Counted from the stretch's first letter, positions 33,566-42,764 are shown. The stretch is DNA of 64,000 nt from UMGS363 sp051881775 (GCA_051881775.1 JBJEQN010000016.1:10712-74711), one strand, 5' to 3'. Notes: generated from the sequence alone by a model not told the origin. Translations and numbers: made by a program.

Positions 33566-34444
33566 ATGATAAAAAGCATGACGGGCTTCGGAAGATGTCT
33601 TGAAACAGTCGGCGGAAAAGATATTCTTGTGGAGATCAAATCGGTCAATCACAGATATTATGAATTTTCTGCCCGTGTACCCAGAGCCTACGGTTATCTT
33701 GAAGAAAAACTGAAAGGCTTTTTGCAGGGCAGGATCTCAAGAGGCAAGGTAGAGGTCGGTGTTACTGTTTACAATGCGTCTGCCGAAAATGAAAGTATTG
33801 AAGTAAACAGAGATGTTGCAAAGCAGTATATATCAGCTCTCCGTTCCGCTAATGAAGAGCTTGGACTTACCGATGACCTTACATTGTCAAAGCTGATGCG
33901 GCTTCCCGATATTTTTAATGTCAGAAAAGCTGAGGACGATGAAGACGCTGTTTGGGAAAGTGTTAAAACCGTTGCAGGAAAGGCTCTTGATAATTTTATT
34001 GCTATGCGTGAAGCGGAAGGCAGAAAAATGCGTGACGATGTTTTGTCGCGGCTTGAATATATTACGGAGCTTGTTGGAAAAATTGAACAGAAATCTCCCG
34101 AAACTACCGAGAAATACAGAAAAAGGCTTTATGATAAGTTAAGCGATATACTTAACGATAAAAATATTGACGAACAGCGTATTGTTACCGAAGCTGCCAT
34201 CTTTTCCGAAAAAACGGCTGTGGACGAAGAAACCGTGCGTCTGAGAAGCCATATTCATCAGTGCAGAGAGCTGCTTGATTCCGATGAAGCTGTGGGCAGA
34301 AAGCTGGACTTCCTTATTCAGGAATTTAACCGTGAAGCCAACACCATAGGTTCAAAGGCACAGGATATTGAAATAACCAAAATTGTGGTTGAGCTTAAAT
34401 CGGAAATTGAAAAAATAAGAGAGCAGATACAGAATATAGAATAA
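33566..34444 (+). CDS. yicC: YicC-family endoribonuclease
   Basis: The 292-residue protein has the hallmark N-terminus MIKSMTGFG and EIKSVNHRYYEF, and the C-terminal DFLIQEFNREANTIGSKAQD block with metal-binding acidic residues. YicC proteins are endoribonucleases linked to small-RNA turnover in E. coli and B. subtilis. The central part is helical. It leads the remA-gmk-rpoZ cluster, the standard order in Firmicutes. A 132-nt gap with a structured element separates it from remA. Confidence 0.95.
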   Translation: MIKSMTGFGRCLETVGGKDILVEIKSVNHRYYEFSARVPRAYGYLEEKLKGFLQGRISRGKVEVGVTVYNASAENESIEVNRDVAKQYISALRSANEELGLTDDLTLSKLMRLPDIFNVRKAEDDEDAVWESVKTVAGKALDNFIAMREAEGRKMRDDVLSRLEYITELVGKIEQKSPETTEKYRKRLYDKLSDILNDKNIDEQRIVTEAAIFSEKTAVDEETVRLRSHIHQCRELLDSDEAVGRKLDFLIQEFNREANTIGSKAQDIEITKIVVELKSEIEKIREQIQNIE

Positions 34445-34455
34445 TTTGGAAAAAG

Positions 34456-34551
34456 CTGATTAATGCGAAGCAATCGTTTCGCCGTTATGAGGAACATGCG
34501 AAAGTCCGTTACTGAGAATGTGACGAATAGCGGCAAAAACGATTTAATCAG
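34456..34551 (+). ncRNA. Candidate structured RNA between yicC and remA
   Basis: A 96-nt segment folds by eye into three stacked helices: CTGATTA/TAATCAG (34456-34462 with 34545-34551), AATCGTTT/AAACGATT (34472-34479 with 34537-34544) and GCCGTTAT/ATAGCGGC (34481-34488 with 34527-34534, one G-U). A 9-nt bulge lies between the first two. The 38-nt apical part may hold a further ACAT/ATGT helix. It ends 25 nt before the remA start and overlaps no coding sequence. I do not recognise a named riboswitch class. The alternatives are an attenuator, an RNase processing site or a small RNA. Confidence 0.6.
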
Positions 34552-34576
34552 TGTTTCCTTTTCATCGGAGAACTTT

Positions 34577-34837
34577 ATGAAACTTATCAATATTGGATTC
34601 GGAAATATGATTTCCGCAAGCAGGCTGATAACGATAGTAAGCCCGGAATCAGCCCCTATAAAACGTATCATTCAGGATGCCAAGGATAAGGGAATGCTTA
34701 TCGACGCTACTTACGGCAGAAGGACCCGTGCGGTCATTATTATGGACAGCGACCATGTTATTTTGTCCGCAGTTCAGCCGGAAACGGTAGCAGGCAGACT
34801 TGGCGACGATGTTGAAGAGGTGCCGGAAGATGAATAA
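34577..34837 (+). CDS. remA: RemA/DUF370 regulator
   Basis: The 86-residue protein is a near-textbook DUF370 protein: MKLINIGFGNMISASRLI, VSPESAPIKRII, LIDATYGRRTRAVI and DSDHVILSAVQPET. In B. subtilis RemA binds DNA and activates matrix and osmoprotection genes. CGGAG lies 6 nt before the ATG at 34577. The longer frame from 34463 runs through the structured intergenic element and is not conserved protein. It overlaps gmk by 8 nt. Confidence 0.95.
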   Translation: MKLINIGFGNMISASRLITIVSPESAPIKRIIQDAKDKGMLIDATYGRRTRAVIIMDSDHVILSAVQPETVAGRLGDDVEEVPEDE

Positions 34838-35435
34838 AGGAACTTTGTTTATTGTATCGGGTCCGTCGGGCTGCGGTAAGGGTACTATTCTTGCAGAGGT
34901 GCTGAAGAATGATAACATTTATTATTCCATTTCGGCAACGACAAGAGATCCGAGACCGGGCGAGACTGACGGGGTAAATTATCATTTCCTTACAAAGGAA
35001 AAGTTTGAAGAGCTTATTGACGGAAACGGTATGCTTGAATACGCTTCCTACTGCGGAAATTATTACGGCACACCGAGAAAGCCTGTTGAAGATATGCTTG
35101 CACAGGGCAAGCACGTTATACTCGAAATTGAAGTTCAGGGCGCTTTGAAGGTTATGGAGAAATGCCCCGAAGCAGTATCGGTGTTCATTCTGCCGCCGTC
35201 TATGAAGGAACTTCGGCGCAGGCTCAACAAGCGTGGTACAGAAACGGAAGATGTTATCGAACGCCGTCTTGAACAGGCAGGAAATGAGATAAAACAGGCT
35301 GATAAATACGATTATGTTATGATAAACGGAGACCTGGACGACGCTGTCAGGGATCTGATGTCCATAATAAAAGTTCAGGAGCTTAAAAAAGAAAATTCAG
35401 AATATTTAATTAATGAGGTGTTATATAATGCTTAG
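34830..35435 (+). CDS. gmk: Guanylate kinase
   Basis: Gmk phosphorylates GMP to GDP. The 201-residue protein starts MNKGTLFIVSGPSGCGKGT with the P-loop GPSGCGKG near residue 10, TRDPRPGETDGVNYHF for GMP binding and LEIEVQGA. The start at 34830 overlaps the remA end by 8 nt and uses GAGGTG in remA as ribosome binding site. Its stop overlaps the rpoZ start by 8 nt. Confidence 0.98.
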   Translation: MNKGTLFIVSGPSGCGKGTILAEVLKNDNIYYSISATTRDPRPGETDGVNYHFLTKEKFEELIDGNGMLEYASYCGNYYGTPRKPVEDMLAQGKHVILEIEVQGALKVMEKCPEAVSVFILPPSMKELRRRLNKRGTETEDVIERRLEQAGNEIKQADKYDYVMINGDLDDAVRDLMSIIKVQELKKENSEYLINEVLYNA

Positions 35436-35646
35436 ACCAACATTAGCGCAGATCGCAACAAAGGGAGAAAGTTATTATTCGGTAGTAATTGCCGTTGCAA
35501 AGCGTGCAAGAGAGATCACAGATGAACTGTGCAGCAAGGAGCAGATACTTGAACAGAAGCCTGTCAAGACTGCTATCGAGGAATTTGCGGCAAGAAAATA
35601 CCTTATCGTGGAGGATCCTTCTTTAAGAGTAGGAAAGTCCGAGTAA
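35428..35646 (+). CDS. rpoZ: RNA polymerase omega subunit
   Basis: The 72-residue omega subunit helps assemble RNA polymerase. It shows LRPTLAQIATKGESYYSVVIAVAKRAR-type N-terminal content and KPVKTAIEEFAARKY near the end. GAGGTG lies 9 nt before the ATG at 35428. It follows gmk as in other Firmicutes. The usual next gene coaBC is absent; priA starts 17 nt later. Confidence 0.95.
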   Translation: MLRPTLAQIATKGESYYSVVIAVAKRAREITDELCSKEQILEQKPVKTAIEEFAARKYLIVEDPSLRVGKSE

Positions 35647-35663
35647 TTTTTGGAGGGATTGGC

Positions 35664-38111
35664 TTGGCGTATGAAAAGTATATTGCTGCTGTTGCCGTAA
35701 GCAATACAACCTTCGGCTATGACAGACGATATAAATATCTGGTCCCGGTCGATCTTGAAGGGCGCATATTTGTCGGGGGAAGAGTGATCGTGCCTTTTGG
35801 CAAGGGCAACCGCAAAAGGATCGGAGTTGTTATAAGAATAGACAACGTTTCCGACCTGCCCGACGGCGAGAATGTAACAATGTTCAAGCCTCTGCGTTCC
35901 GTTATTGATAATGAACCGCTTTTGAATGCAGAGATGTTGGAACTGATGATGTGGATTCGGGAAACAACTCTCTGCACTTATTTTGAAGCGTTCAGAACGC
36001 TTATTCCCATAGGATTGAGCGTTAATTATACATCAAAGTATATTATTGCGGAGGACAGACCTTCGGATACGGGGATACTGTCGGAAGAAGCAAGAAAACT
36101 TTGGGATGGTATACAAAATGACATTCAGTGTCTTGACGAAGCAAAAGCATCGGTCATTAACGAACTGGAAGATAAAGGTTTTCTGACAGAGAAAGACGAT
36201 GTTAAACGCCGCCGTAAGGATGAGACAATAAAAATGCTTCGTCTGACGGAAAAATATATTGACGGAGAGGTAAAAGCCGATCTTTCCGAAAAGCAAAGAG
36301 CAGTTGTGGAGCTTCTGGAGGGCTGCGGCGCTGCGGCTGTCAAGGAGATCAACTATATCTGCGGAGTAACTTCCAGCGTAATAAACACGCTGAAGAAAAA
36401 AGAGGTAGTCGAGGCTTTTGAGTATGAAACAATAATCGAGCCGAAGGTCACAGTAAAAGAAAGTGCCGATGATATAATACTTTCCGATGAACAGCAGCAG
36501 TGTTTTGACGGTATCTCCGCTCTTATTGACGCAGGAAAGCCTGACGCAGCGCTTCTTTACGGAGTGACCGGCAGCGGAAAGACTGCGGTTTTTATAAAGC
36601 TGATACAGTATGTTCTGGAAAAACAGCGTAATGTTATTATGCTTATCCCGGAAATTTCCCTTACCCCTCAGGTGGTTGAGAAATTTACATCGCTTTTCGG
36701 AGATCTTGTGTCCGTAATGCACAGCAATTTATCGCTGTCGCAAAGGCTTAACGAGTTTAAAAGAGTAAAAAGCGGTCGTGCTCGCATTGTTGTAGGCACA
36801 AGAAGCGCTGTTTTTGCTCCACTTGACAATATAGGCTTGATAATCATGGACGAGGAGGGGGAAAGGACATACAAGTCGGAATCCTCTCCAAGATATAATG
36901 CCAAGGACATTGCCAAAAAAAGGTGCGTTACTCATAATGCGGTACTTCTTATGGCGTCGGCAACTCCTTCTGTGGAAAGCTATTATTACGCAGTAAGCGG
37001 AAGATATAAGCTGTTCAGCATGACAAAAAGGTATTCTCAGAATCATCTGCCAAGCGTGGAAATAATCGACCTTGCTACAGAAGGCTTTTACGGAAGCTCG
37101 TCCACCTTTTCCGAACGGCTGGTTGACGAGATAAATATAAATCTTGAAAGAAAAGAACAGGTGATACTCCTTCTTAACAGAAGAGGTTACTATACATTTA
37201 TAAGCTGTTGCGACTGCAAAGCGCCTGTTATATGCCCCAATTGCAGCGTTCCGCTTACATATCATAAGGTAAACAACAAGCTGATGTGCCATTACTGCGG
37301 TCATATGCAGGATATGATCTCCACCTGTCCTCAGTGCGGCAAAAATCATCTTAAACTGACAGGCATCGGAACACAGAAGGTTGAAGACGAAATTTCCCAG
37401 CTTTTTCCCAATGCGAGAATACTGCGTATGGATGCAGATACAACATATTCCCGTTATGCCTATGAAAAAAACTTCAAGGCGTTTGAAAACGGTGAGTATG
37501 ATATTATGCTCGGTACGCAGATGATAGCCAAAGGACTGGATTTCCCAAACGTTACCTTAGTCGGCGTTGTTTCTATAGATAAAGCCCTTTTTTCGGGTGA
37601 TTTCCGAAGCTATGAACGCACATTTTCGCTGCTTACTCAGTCGGTAGGCAGGTGCGGAAGGGGAGAAAAGCAGGGCAGGGCGTTTATCCAGACTTACGTT
37701 CCCAATCATTATGTAATAAACCTTGCGGCTGAACAGAATTATGTGGGATTCTTTGATCAGGAGCTTGAAATGCGTAAAGCGCTTATTTATCCGCCGTTCT
37801 GCGACACTTGTATGTTTGAGTTTTCTTCGGAAATGGATAAATGCGCCGATATTGCTTCAAGGTGTTTTATGAATATGATAAGGGAAAAAATTGAAAAGGA
37901 AAAACCGTCTTTTCCTCTCAGAGTTCTTGAACCCTCCAGATGCACATATGAAAAGCTGAACGGCAAGTTCAGGTACAGAATAATTATAAAGTGCAGAAAC
38001 AATGCGGAATTCCGTAAGTTTATCGGAGATATATACAAAAAAGTGTTTAAAATGAAGGAATTTGCAAACGTTCAGACAACTATTGATATAAACGGCGACA
38101 TCAGCCTTTAA
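35664..38111 (+). CDS. priA: Primosomal replication-restart helicase PriA
   Basis: PriA recognises stalled forks and reloads the replicative helicase. The 815-residue protein has the N-terminal 3'-DNA-binding domain, Walker A GVTGSGKT near residue 299, the motif II box at 395, the GTRSAVFAP motif, a zinc-binding insert with eight Cys from CCDC near 514 through CPQC near 560, and C-terminal GTQMIAKGLDFPNVTLVG and QSVGRCGR helicase motifs. Motif II reads DEEGE instead of the usual DEEH. The start is TTG at 35664, 5 nt after GGAGGGA; no in-frame ATG is nearby. Confidence 0.96.
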   Translation: MAYEKYIAAVAVSNTTFGYDRRYKYLVPVDLEGRIFVGGRVIVPFGKGNRKRIGVVIRIDNVSDLPDGENVTMFKPLRSVIDNEPLLNAEMLELMMWIRETTLCTYFEAFRTLIPIGLSVNYTSKYIIAEDRPSDTGILSEEARKLWDGIQNDIQCLDEAKASVINELEDKGFLTEKDDVKRRRKDETIKMLRLTEKYIDGEVKADLSEKQRAVVELLEGCGAAAVKEINYICGVTSSVINTLKKKEVVEAFEYETIIEPKVTVKESADDIILSDEQQQCFDGISALIDAGKPDAALLYGVTGSGKTAVFIKLIQYVLEKQRNVIMLIPEISLTPQVVEKFTSLFGDLVSVMHSNLSLSQRLNEFKRVKSGRARIVVGTRSAVFAPLDNIGLIIMDEEGERTYKSESSPRYNAKDIAKKRCVTHNAVLLMASATPSVESYYYAVSGRYKLFSMTKRYSQNHLPSVEIIDLATEGFYGSSSTFSERLVDEININLERKEQVILLLNRRGYYTFISCCDCKAPVICPNCSVPLTYHKVNNKLMCHYCGHMQDMISTCPQCGKNHLKLTGIGTQKVEDEISQLFPNARILRMDADTTYSRYAYEKNFKAFENGEYDIMLGTQMIAKGLDFPNVTLVGVVSIDKALFSGDFRSYERTFSLLTQSVGRCGRGEKQGRAFIQTYVPNHYVINLAAEQNYVGFFDQELEMRKALIYPPFCDTCMFEFSSEMDKCADIASRCFMNMIREKIEKEKPSFPLRVLEPSRCTYEKLNGKFRYRIIIKCRNNAEFRKFIGDIYKKVFKMKEFANVQTTIDINGDISL

Positions 38112-38136
38112 ATAACATTGAAAGGATAGATCTGTT

Positions 38137-38607
38137 ATGGCTCTTCGTAAAATTGTTACCAAAGAAGACGAGGTTCTTCATAAAAAATGTAAACCTGTAG
38201 AGGTGTTTGACGCAAAGCTGGGAATATTGCTTGACGATATGGCAGAAACTATGTATAAAGCCAACGGTGTGGGTATTGCTGCACCTCAGGTGGGAATTCT
38301 CCGCAGAGTTGTGTTTATTGACGTCGGTGACGGTCCCGTTGAATTGGTGAACCCCGTTATCGTTAAGAAAAAAGGCTCTCAGCGAGGAATAGAAGGCTGC
38401 CTGTCCTGCCCCAATGAGTGGGGATATGTTGTAAGACCTATGGATGTGGTTGTAAAGGCTCAGGACCGTACAGGCAAGGAGATACAGTATAAATGCTCGG
38501 AATTCTTTGCAAAGTGTGTTTGCCATGAGCTTGATCATCTTGAGGGACATCTTTTTACTGAATTTGCAGATGAAATGGTTGACCCCAGCGAGCTTGAGGA
38601 CGCTTGA
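38137..38607 (+). CDS. def: Peptide deformylase
   Basis: Def removes the formyl group from new N-termini. The 156-residue protein has the three motifs GVGIAAPQVG near residue 45, EGCLSCP with the metal-binding Cys near 88, and CHELDHLEGHLF (HExxH) near 131. It lies upstream of fmt, whose product adds the formyl group. GAAAGGA precedes the ATG. Confidence 0.98.
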   Translation: MALRKIVTKEDEVLHKKCKPVEVFDAKLGILLDDMAETMYKANGVGIAAPQVGILRRVVFIDVGDGPVELVNPVIVKKKGSQRGIEGCLSCPNEWGYVVRPMDVVVKAQDRTGKEIQYKCSEFFAKCVCHELDHLEGHLFTEFADEMVDPSELEDA

Positions 38608-38638
38608 TAACGCTTTTTGAAAGGACAATAGGTTTAGT

Positions 38639-39580
38639 ATGAATATAGTTTTTATGGGAACACCCGATTTTGCTGTTCCTTGTCTGCAGGCGCTTATTGA
38701 CGGCGGACATAATGTTCAGGCTGTGTTTACTCAGCCCGATAAGCCTAAGGGAAGAGGTTATAAGCTGCTTCCTCCGCCTGTAAAGGAATTAGCCGTTACA
38801 CATAACATACCCGTATATCAGCCCTTAAGCCTGAAAAAAGGTGATGACGCAGCTGCAGCTTATGAAACCTTAAAGCAGCTTGCTCCCGATCTGATAGTAG
38901 TTGTTGCATACGGAAAGCTGCTGCCGAAGGAGATACTGGAACTGCCTAAGTATTTTTGCGTTAACGTACACGCTTCGCTTCTTCCGAAGTACAGAGGTGC
39001 GGCGCCTATACAGCGTGTGGTTCTTGACGGGGAAAAGGAAACAGGCGTTACCACTATGCTTATGGCGGAAGGTCTGGACACAGGCGATATGATAATGAGC
39101 GCTTCAACAGAGATAGGCGCTGATGAGACTGCTTCCGAGCTTCACGACAGACTTGCGGTAATGGGTGCAAAGCTGCTGACAGACACCGTTAAAGCTATTG
39201 AGTTGGGAGAAGCAAAATTCCAAAAGCAGGATGACAGCAAATCAAATTATGCTTCAATGATAACAAAAGATATGTGTCCCATAGACTTTTCTTTATCCGC
39301 TGCGGAGGTGCATAATAAAATAAGGGGCTTGTCCTCTTCTCCCTGTGCCACTGCAATGTATGACGGAAAAAGGCTTAAAATATACAGATCTACAATGTCC
39401 GATACAAAAACCTACAGCGATGCTCCCGGAACTATTGTAAACGAAAAAGACTTTACAGTAGTTTGCGGAGACGGAAAAACCGTTACCTTCCTTGAAATTC
39501 AAGCAGAGGGCGGCAAGAGAATGAAGGTTTCCGATTATCTTAGAGGAAAGCCTGTGGTTAAGGGTTCGGTTTTAAGTTAA
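38639..39580 (+). CDS. fmt: Methionyl-tRNA formyltransferase
   Basis: Fmt formylates Met-tRNA for initiation using 10-formyl-THF. The 313-residue product has the N-terminal FMGTPDFAVPCLQAL, FTQPDKPKGRG, NVHASLLPKYRGAAPIQ with the catalytic Asn and His, MAEGLDTGD, and the C-terminal barrel domain. It directly follows def. folD at 51615 supplies the one-carbon donor. Confidence 0.98.
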   Translation: MNIVFMGTPDFAVPCLQALIDGGHNVQAVFTQPDKPKGRGYKLLPPPVKELAVTHNIPVYQPLSLKKGDDAAAAYETLKQLAPDLIVVVAYGKLLPKEILELPKYFCVNVHASLLPKYRGAAPIQRVVLDGEKETGVTTMLMAEGLDTGDMIMSASTEIGADETASELHDRLAVMGAKLLTDTVKAIELGEAKFQKQDDSKSNYASMITKDMCPIDFSLSAAEVHNKIRGLSSSPCATAMYDGKRLKIYRSTMSDTKTYSDAPGTIVNEKDFTVVCGDGKTVTFLEIQAEGGKRMKVSDYLRGKPVVKGSVLS

Positions 39581-39629
39581 TGTAATAAATTTCGGACAGA
39601 AGCCGCATAAAATAATGGAGTGAAATAAT

Positions 39630-40949
39630 ATGCCCGACAGATCCCCAAGAGCGGCAGTTGCCGATCTGCTTATCAAGGTTTCAAAGAACGCTTATTCCAA
39701 CCTTGCTCTTGACGGTGCTTTGCAGAAGTCGTCTTACACGCCAAAGGAAAAAGCCTTTATTTCAAGGCTTTTTTACGGTGTTATAGAGCGCAGGATAACT
39801 TTAGACTATATTATTTCTCTGTATAGTTCAAAGCCTTTACAGAAGCTGAACGGCGCTGTTCTAACAGTTTTGCGTATGGGCGTTTATCAGATAGTTTTTA
39901 TGGACTCGGTTCCCGACAATGCGGCGGTAAACGAGTCGGTGGGGCTTGTGAAGCAGCTTGGAAAATCAAGCGCAGCGTCCTTTGTAAACGCCGTGCTGAG
40001 AAATTTTATAAGAAGCGGAAAAACCTACGCTTTGCCGGAGAAAACTGCAAAGAGAATGAGCATTGAATATTCCTGTCCCGAAGAACTTGTTTCAAGGTTC
40101 ACTGCTCAGTATGGAGAAAAGCGGACGGCGGAATTTCTGGAAGCGTCACTTAGCCCTCATAAACTGTATCTAAGGGTAAATAATACCAAAATAACTGCCG
40201 ATAAACTTATAGAGCTATTTGCAGAAACGGGTATAGGCGCCCTTAAATGTGATGTTGATGAAAATTGTATTGAAGCTGATTCTTTTGGCTCGGTGGAAAG
40301 CAGCGAGTTGTTTTTGAAGGGTTATTATCATGTGCAGGATATGTCCTCTCAGCTTTGCTGTTTGGCTCTTGACCCTCAGAAAAACGACAGGATACTTGAT
40401 ATTTGCGCCGCTCCGGGAGGAAAGACCTTTACCATTGCGGAAATGACAGGTGATGAATGTCAGCTTTGTTCCTGCGACCTTCATTCAAAGCGTGTGGAAC
40501 TGATAAGAAGCGGTGCTGAACGCCTTGGACTGAAAAGTATAACACCTTTACAGAATGATGCTAAGGTATTTAACAGCGATTTAGGCGTTTTTGATAAGAT
40601 TTTATGTGATGTTCCCTGTTCGGGATTAGGCGTTATACGCAGCAAGCCCGAAATAAAATATACCGACCTGTCAAAAATAGCCGGACTTCCTAAGGTGCAG
40701 TACGATATATTATGTACGGCTTCTGAGTATCTTAAACCGGGAGGAGAACTTGTTTACTCCACCTGTACCGTTCTTAAAGAAGAAAATGACGATGTTATCG
40801 ACAGGTTTTTAAACGAACACAGCAATTTTGAAAAATCTTGCTTTCTTGGCAGGCTTGGCGAGCCTTTCGGCAGCTATAAAACGGTAATGTTTGCCGAAAA
40901 ATATGATTGTGAAGGCTTTTTTATAAGCAAAATAAGAAGGGTAAAATAG
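39630..40949 (+). CDS. rsmB: 16S rRNA (cytosine-967-C5) methyltransferase
   Basis: RsmB methylates C967 of 16S rRNA. The 439-residue protein has an N-terminal NusB-like helical domain (about 1-140, with KAFISRLFYGVIERR and PDNAAVNESV) and a C-terminal SAM methyltransferase domain. That domain shows DICAAPGGKTF near residue 256, CDVPCSGLGVIRSKPEIK with one catalytic Cys and VYSTCTV with the other. The context between fmt and rlmN is standard. Confidence 0.96.
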   Translation: MPDRSPRAAVADLLIKVSKNAYSNLALDGALQKSSYTPKEKAFISRLFYGVIERRITLDYIISLYSSKPLQKLNGAVLTVLRMGVYQIVFMDSVPDNAAVNESVGLVKQLGKSSAASFVNAVLRNFIRSGKTYALPEKTAKRMSIEYSCPEELVSRFTAQYGEKRTAEFLEASLSPHKLYLRVNNTKITADKLIELFAETGIGALKCDVDENCIEADSFGSVESSELFLKGYYHVQDMSSQLCCLALDPQKNDRILDICAAPGGKTFTIAEMTGDECQLCSCDLHSKRVELIRSGAERLGLKSITPLQNDAKVFNSDLGVFDKILCDVPCSGLGVIRSKPEIKYTDLSKIAGLPKVQYDILCTASEYLKPGGELVYSTCTVLKEENDDVIDRFLNEHSNFEKSCFLGRLGEPFGSYKTVMFAEKYDCEGFFISKIRRVK

Positions 40950-40964
40950 CCGGAGGGTAATGTA

Positions 40965-41990
40965 TTGAAAAAGGATATTCTTTCCTGCAAGCTTGACGAG
41001 CTTGAAGCCGCTCTTACGGAAATGGGCGAGAAAAAATTTCGTGCAAAACAGATATATGAGTGGCTACATATTAGGAGAGCTGCTGATTTTGATGAAATGA
41101 GCAATATTTCGTTGTCATTACGCACAAAATTATCGGAAGAATTTTATATAAACCGTATAAATATAGTCAAAAAGCTTGAATCTTCTATCGATAATACTGT
41201 AAAATATCTTTATGAGCTTTCCGACGGCAACCATGTGGAAGCGGTTCTGATGGAATACAAGCACGGAAACAGCCTTTGCATCTCCACTCAGGTCGGCTGC
41301 AAGATGGGCTGTAAATTCTGCGCTTCAACTATTGCAGGATTTAAAAGGCATCTGCTTGCTTCGGAAATGCTGCTGCAGATATACGAAGCCGAAAAGGAAA
41401 GCGGCAGGCACGTTGACAGCCTTGTTCTTATGGGAATAGGCGAGCCTCTTGATAATTTTGACAACGTGGTAAGGTTTCTGCAGATACTTTCTTTTGAGAC
41501 GGGAAAAAATCTCAGCCTTCGTCATGTTTCGCTGTCTACCTGCGGACTGGTAAACAGGATATACGACCTTGCCGAATACAGGTTCGGTCTTACGCTGTCT
41601 ATCTCTCTTCATGCGGTAACGGACGAAAAGCGAAGCGAGATAATGCCAGTCAACAATAAATTCTCCATTGCCGAGCTGCTTAAAGCCTGCCGAGATTATA
41701 TTGACAAGACAGGCAGGAGGATTTCCTTTGAGTATTCGGTTATCCATAACGTCAACGATTCTCCCGAGGATGCGGCAGGACTTATTCGGCTGCTGAAGGG
41801 TATGAACTGCCACGTTAATCTTATTCCTGTCAACGAGATAAAGGAAAGAGACTTCAAATCGGATCGCAGGGCGCTTGCCGCATTTGCTGAAATGCTTGAA
41901 AAGGGCGGTTTGAATGTTACAACAAGACGTACTCTCGGGGCGGACATAAACGCAGCCTGCGGTCAGCTGAGGCGTGAATACGAGATATAG
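40965..41990 (+). CDS. rlmN: Dual-specificity 23S rRNA/tRNA adenine-C2 methyltransferase
   Basis: RlmN is a radical SAM enzyme methylating A2503 of 23S rRNA and A37 of some tRNAs. The 341-residue protein has the CxxxCxxC cluster motif in GCKMGCKFCAS near residue 113, MGIGEPL, LSTCGLV, and the C-terminal ADINAACGQL Cys that carries the methyl group. The start is TTG at 40965, 7 nt after GGAGGG; an ATG at 40959 is out of frame and hits a stop at once. Confidence 0.97.
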   Translation: MKKDILSCKLDELEAALTEMGEKKFRAKQIYEWLHIRRAADFDEMSNISLSLRTKLSEEFYINRINIVKKLESSIDNTVKYLYELSDGNHVEAVLMEYKHGNSLCISTQVGCKMGCKFCASTIAGFKRHLLASEMLLQIYEAEKESGRHVDSLVLMGIGEPLDNFDNVVRFLQILSFETGKNLSLRHVSLSTCGLVNRIYDLAEYRFGLTLSISLHAVTDEKRSEIMPVNNKFSIAELLKACRDYIDKTGRRISFEYSVIHNVNDSPEDAAGLIRLLKGMNCHVNLIPVNEIKERDFKSDRRALAAFAEMLEKGGLNVTTRRTLGADINAACGQLRREYEI

Positions 41991-42010
41991 ATAAAAGAGG
42001 TGACTTATGC

Positions 42011-42733
42011 GTGTACGCTTTTTCTGAAACGAATATCGGTCTGTCAAGAAAAGAAAATCAGGACAGAGTAAAAACTGCAGTTTTCGGAGATGACGCAGCT
42101 TTTGCCGTTATATGCGACGGTATGGGCGGAGAAAATGCGGGCGGCGAAGCCAGCGAAAAGGCCATCAACGTTATCTACGACAGAGTGACTAAGGTCTTCA
42201 GACGGGATTATGACGATAATTCGGTAAAAAATCTCCTTATCTCCGCCGTAACTACAGCCAATGCCGTAGTTTATGACCTTGCCTGGGCAAACCATGCAAA
42301 ACAGGGTATGGGTACCACCTGCGTTCTTGCTCTGAGAACAGGAAACAAGCTGCACGTTGTAAGCGTAGGCGATTCAAGAGCATACCTTGTTGGAGAAAAT
42401 ATACGCCAGATAACAAAAGACCACACCATGGTCATGAGAATGTATGAAAACGGGGAAATAAGCAAAGAAGAATTAAAGCATCATCCCCAAAAGAATTATA
42501 TAACGAGAGCGGTCGGAGTTGAAAGCACGGTCCTGCCCGATTATTTCGTAATGGACTTAACGGAAGACTGCACAGTCGTTCTCTGTTCGGACGGGTTGTC
42601 GAATTACTGCGACGATCAGGATATTGCCAGGATAGTTAAAACAAACAAGCCGGAAGCTATTGCCGAAAATCTTATAAGGGCTGCCCTTGAAAACGGCGGC
42701 AAGGATAATATTTCGGCTGCTGTTATCAAATAG
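42011..42733 (+). CDS. prpC: PP2C-type Ser/Thr protein phosphatase
   Basis: This 240-residue PPM phosphatase reverses phosphorylation by the adjacent PrkC. Metal-binding motifs are visible: SRKENQDRV, CDGMGGENAGG near residue 36, SVGDSRAYL, CSDGLSNY near 196, and GGKDNISAAVI at the end. The start is GTG at 42011, 8 nt after AGAGGTG. An ATG at 42006 is out of frame. The kinase gene begins 31 nt downstream, the fixed order in Firmicutes. Confidence 0.96.
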   Translation: MYAFSETNIGLSRKENQDRVKTAVFGDDAAFAVICDGMGGENAGGEASEKAINVIYDRVTKVFRRDYDDNSVKNLLISAVTTANAVVYDLAWANHAKQGMGTTCVLALRTGNKLHVVSVGDSRAYLVGENIRQITKDHTMVMRMYENGEISKEELKHHPQKNYITRAVGVESTVLPDYFVMDLTEDCTVVLCSDGLSNYCDDQDIARIVKTNKPEAIAENLIRAALENGGKDNISAAVIK

Positions 42734-42764
42734 ATCATTTGTAATTAATACAGGAGTGAATTCA

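Noticed and set aside
34489..34526. Resemblance of GAGGAACATGCGAAAGTCCG to the conserved GAGGAAAGTCC of RNase P RNA
   Set aside because: The element is only 96 nt and lacks the rest of RNase P RNA. The likeness is probably chance.
34463..34576. N-terminal extension of remA
   Set aside because: It covers the structured intergenic segment, has no ribosome binding site, and DUF370 proteins start at the ATG at 34577.
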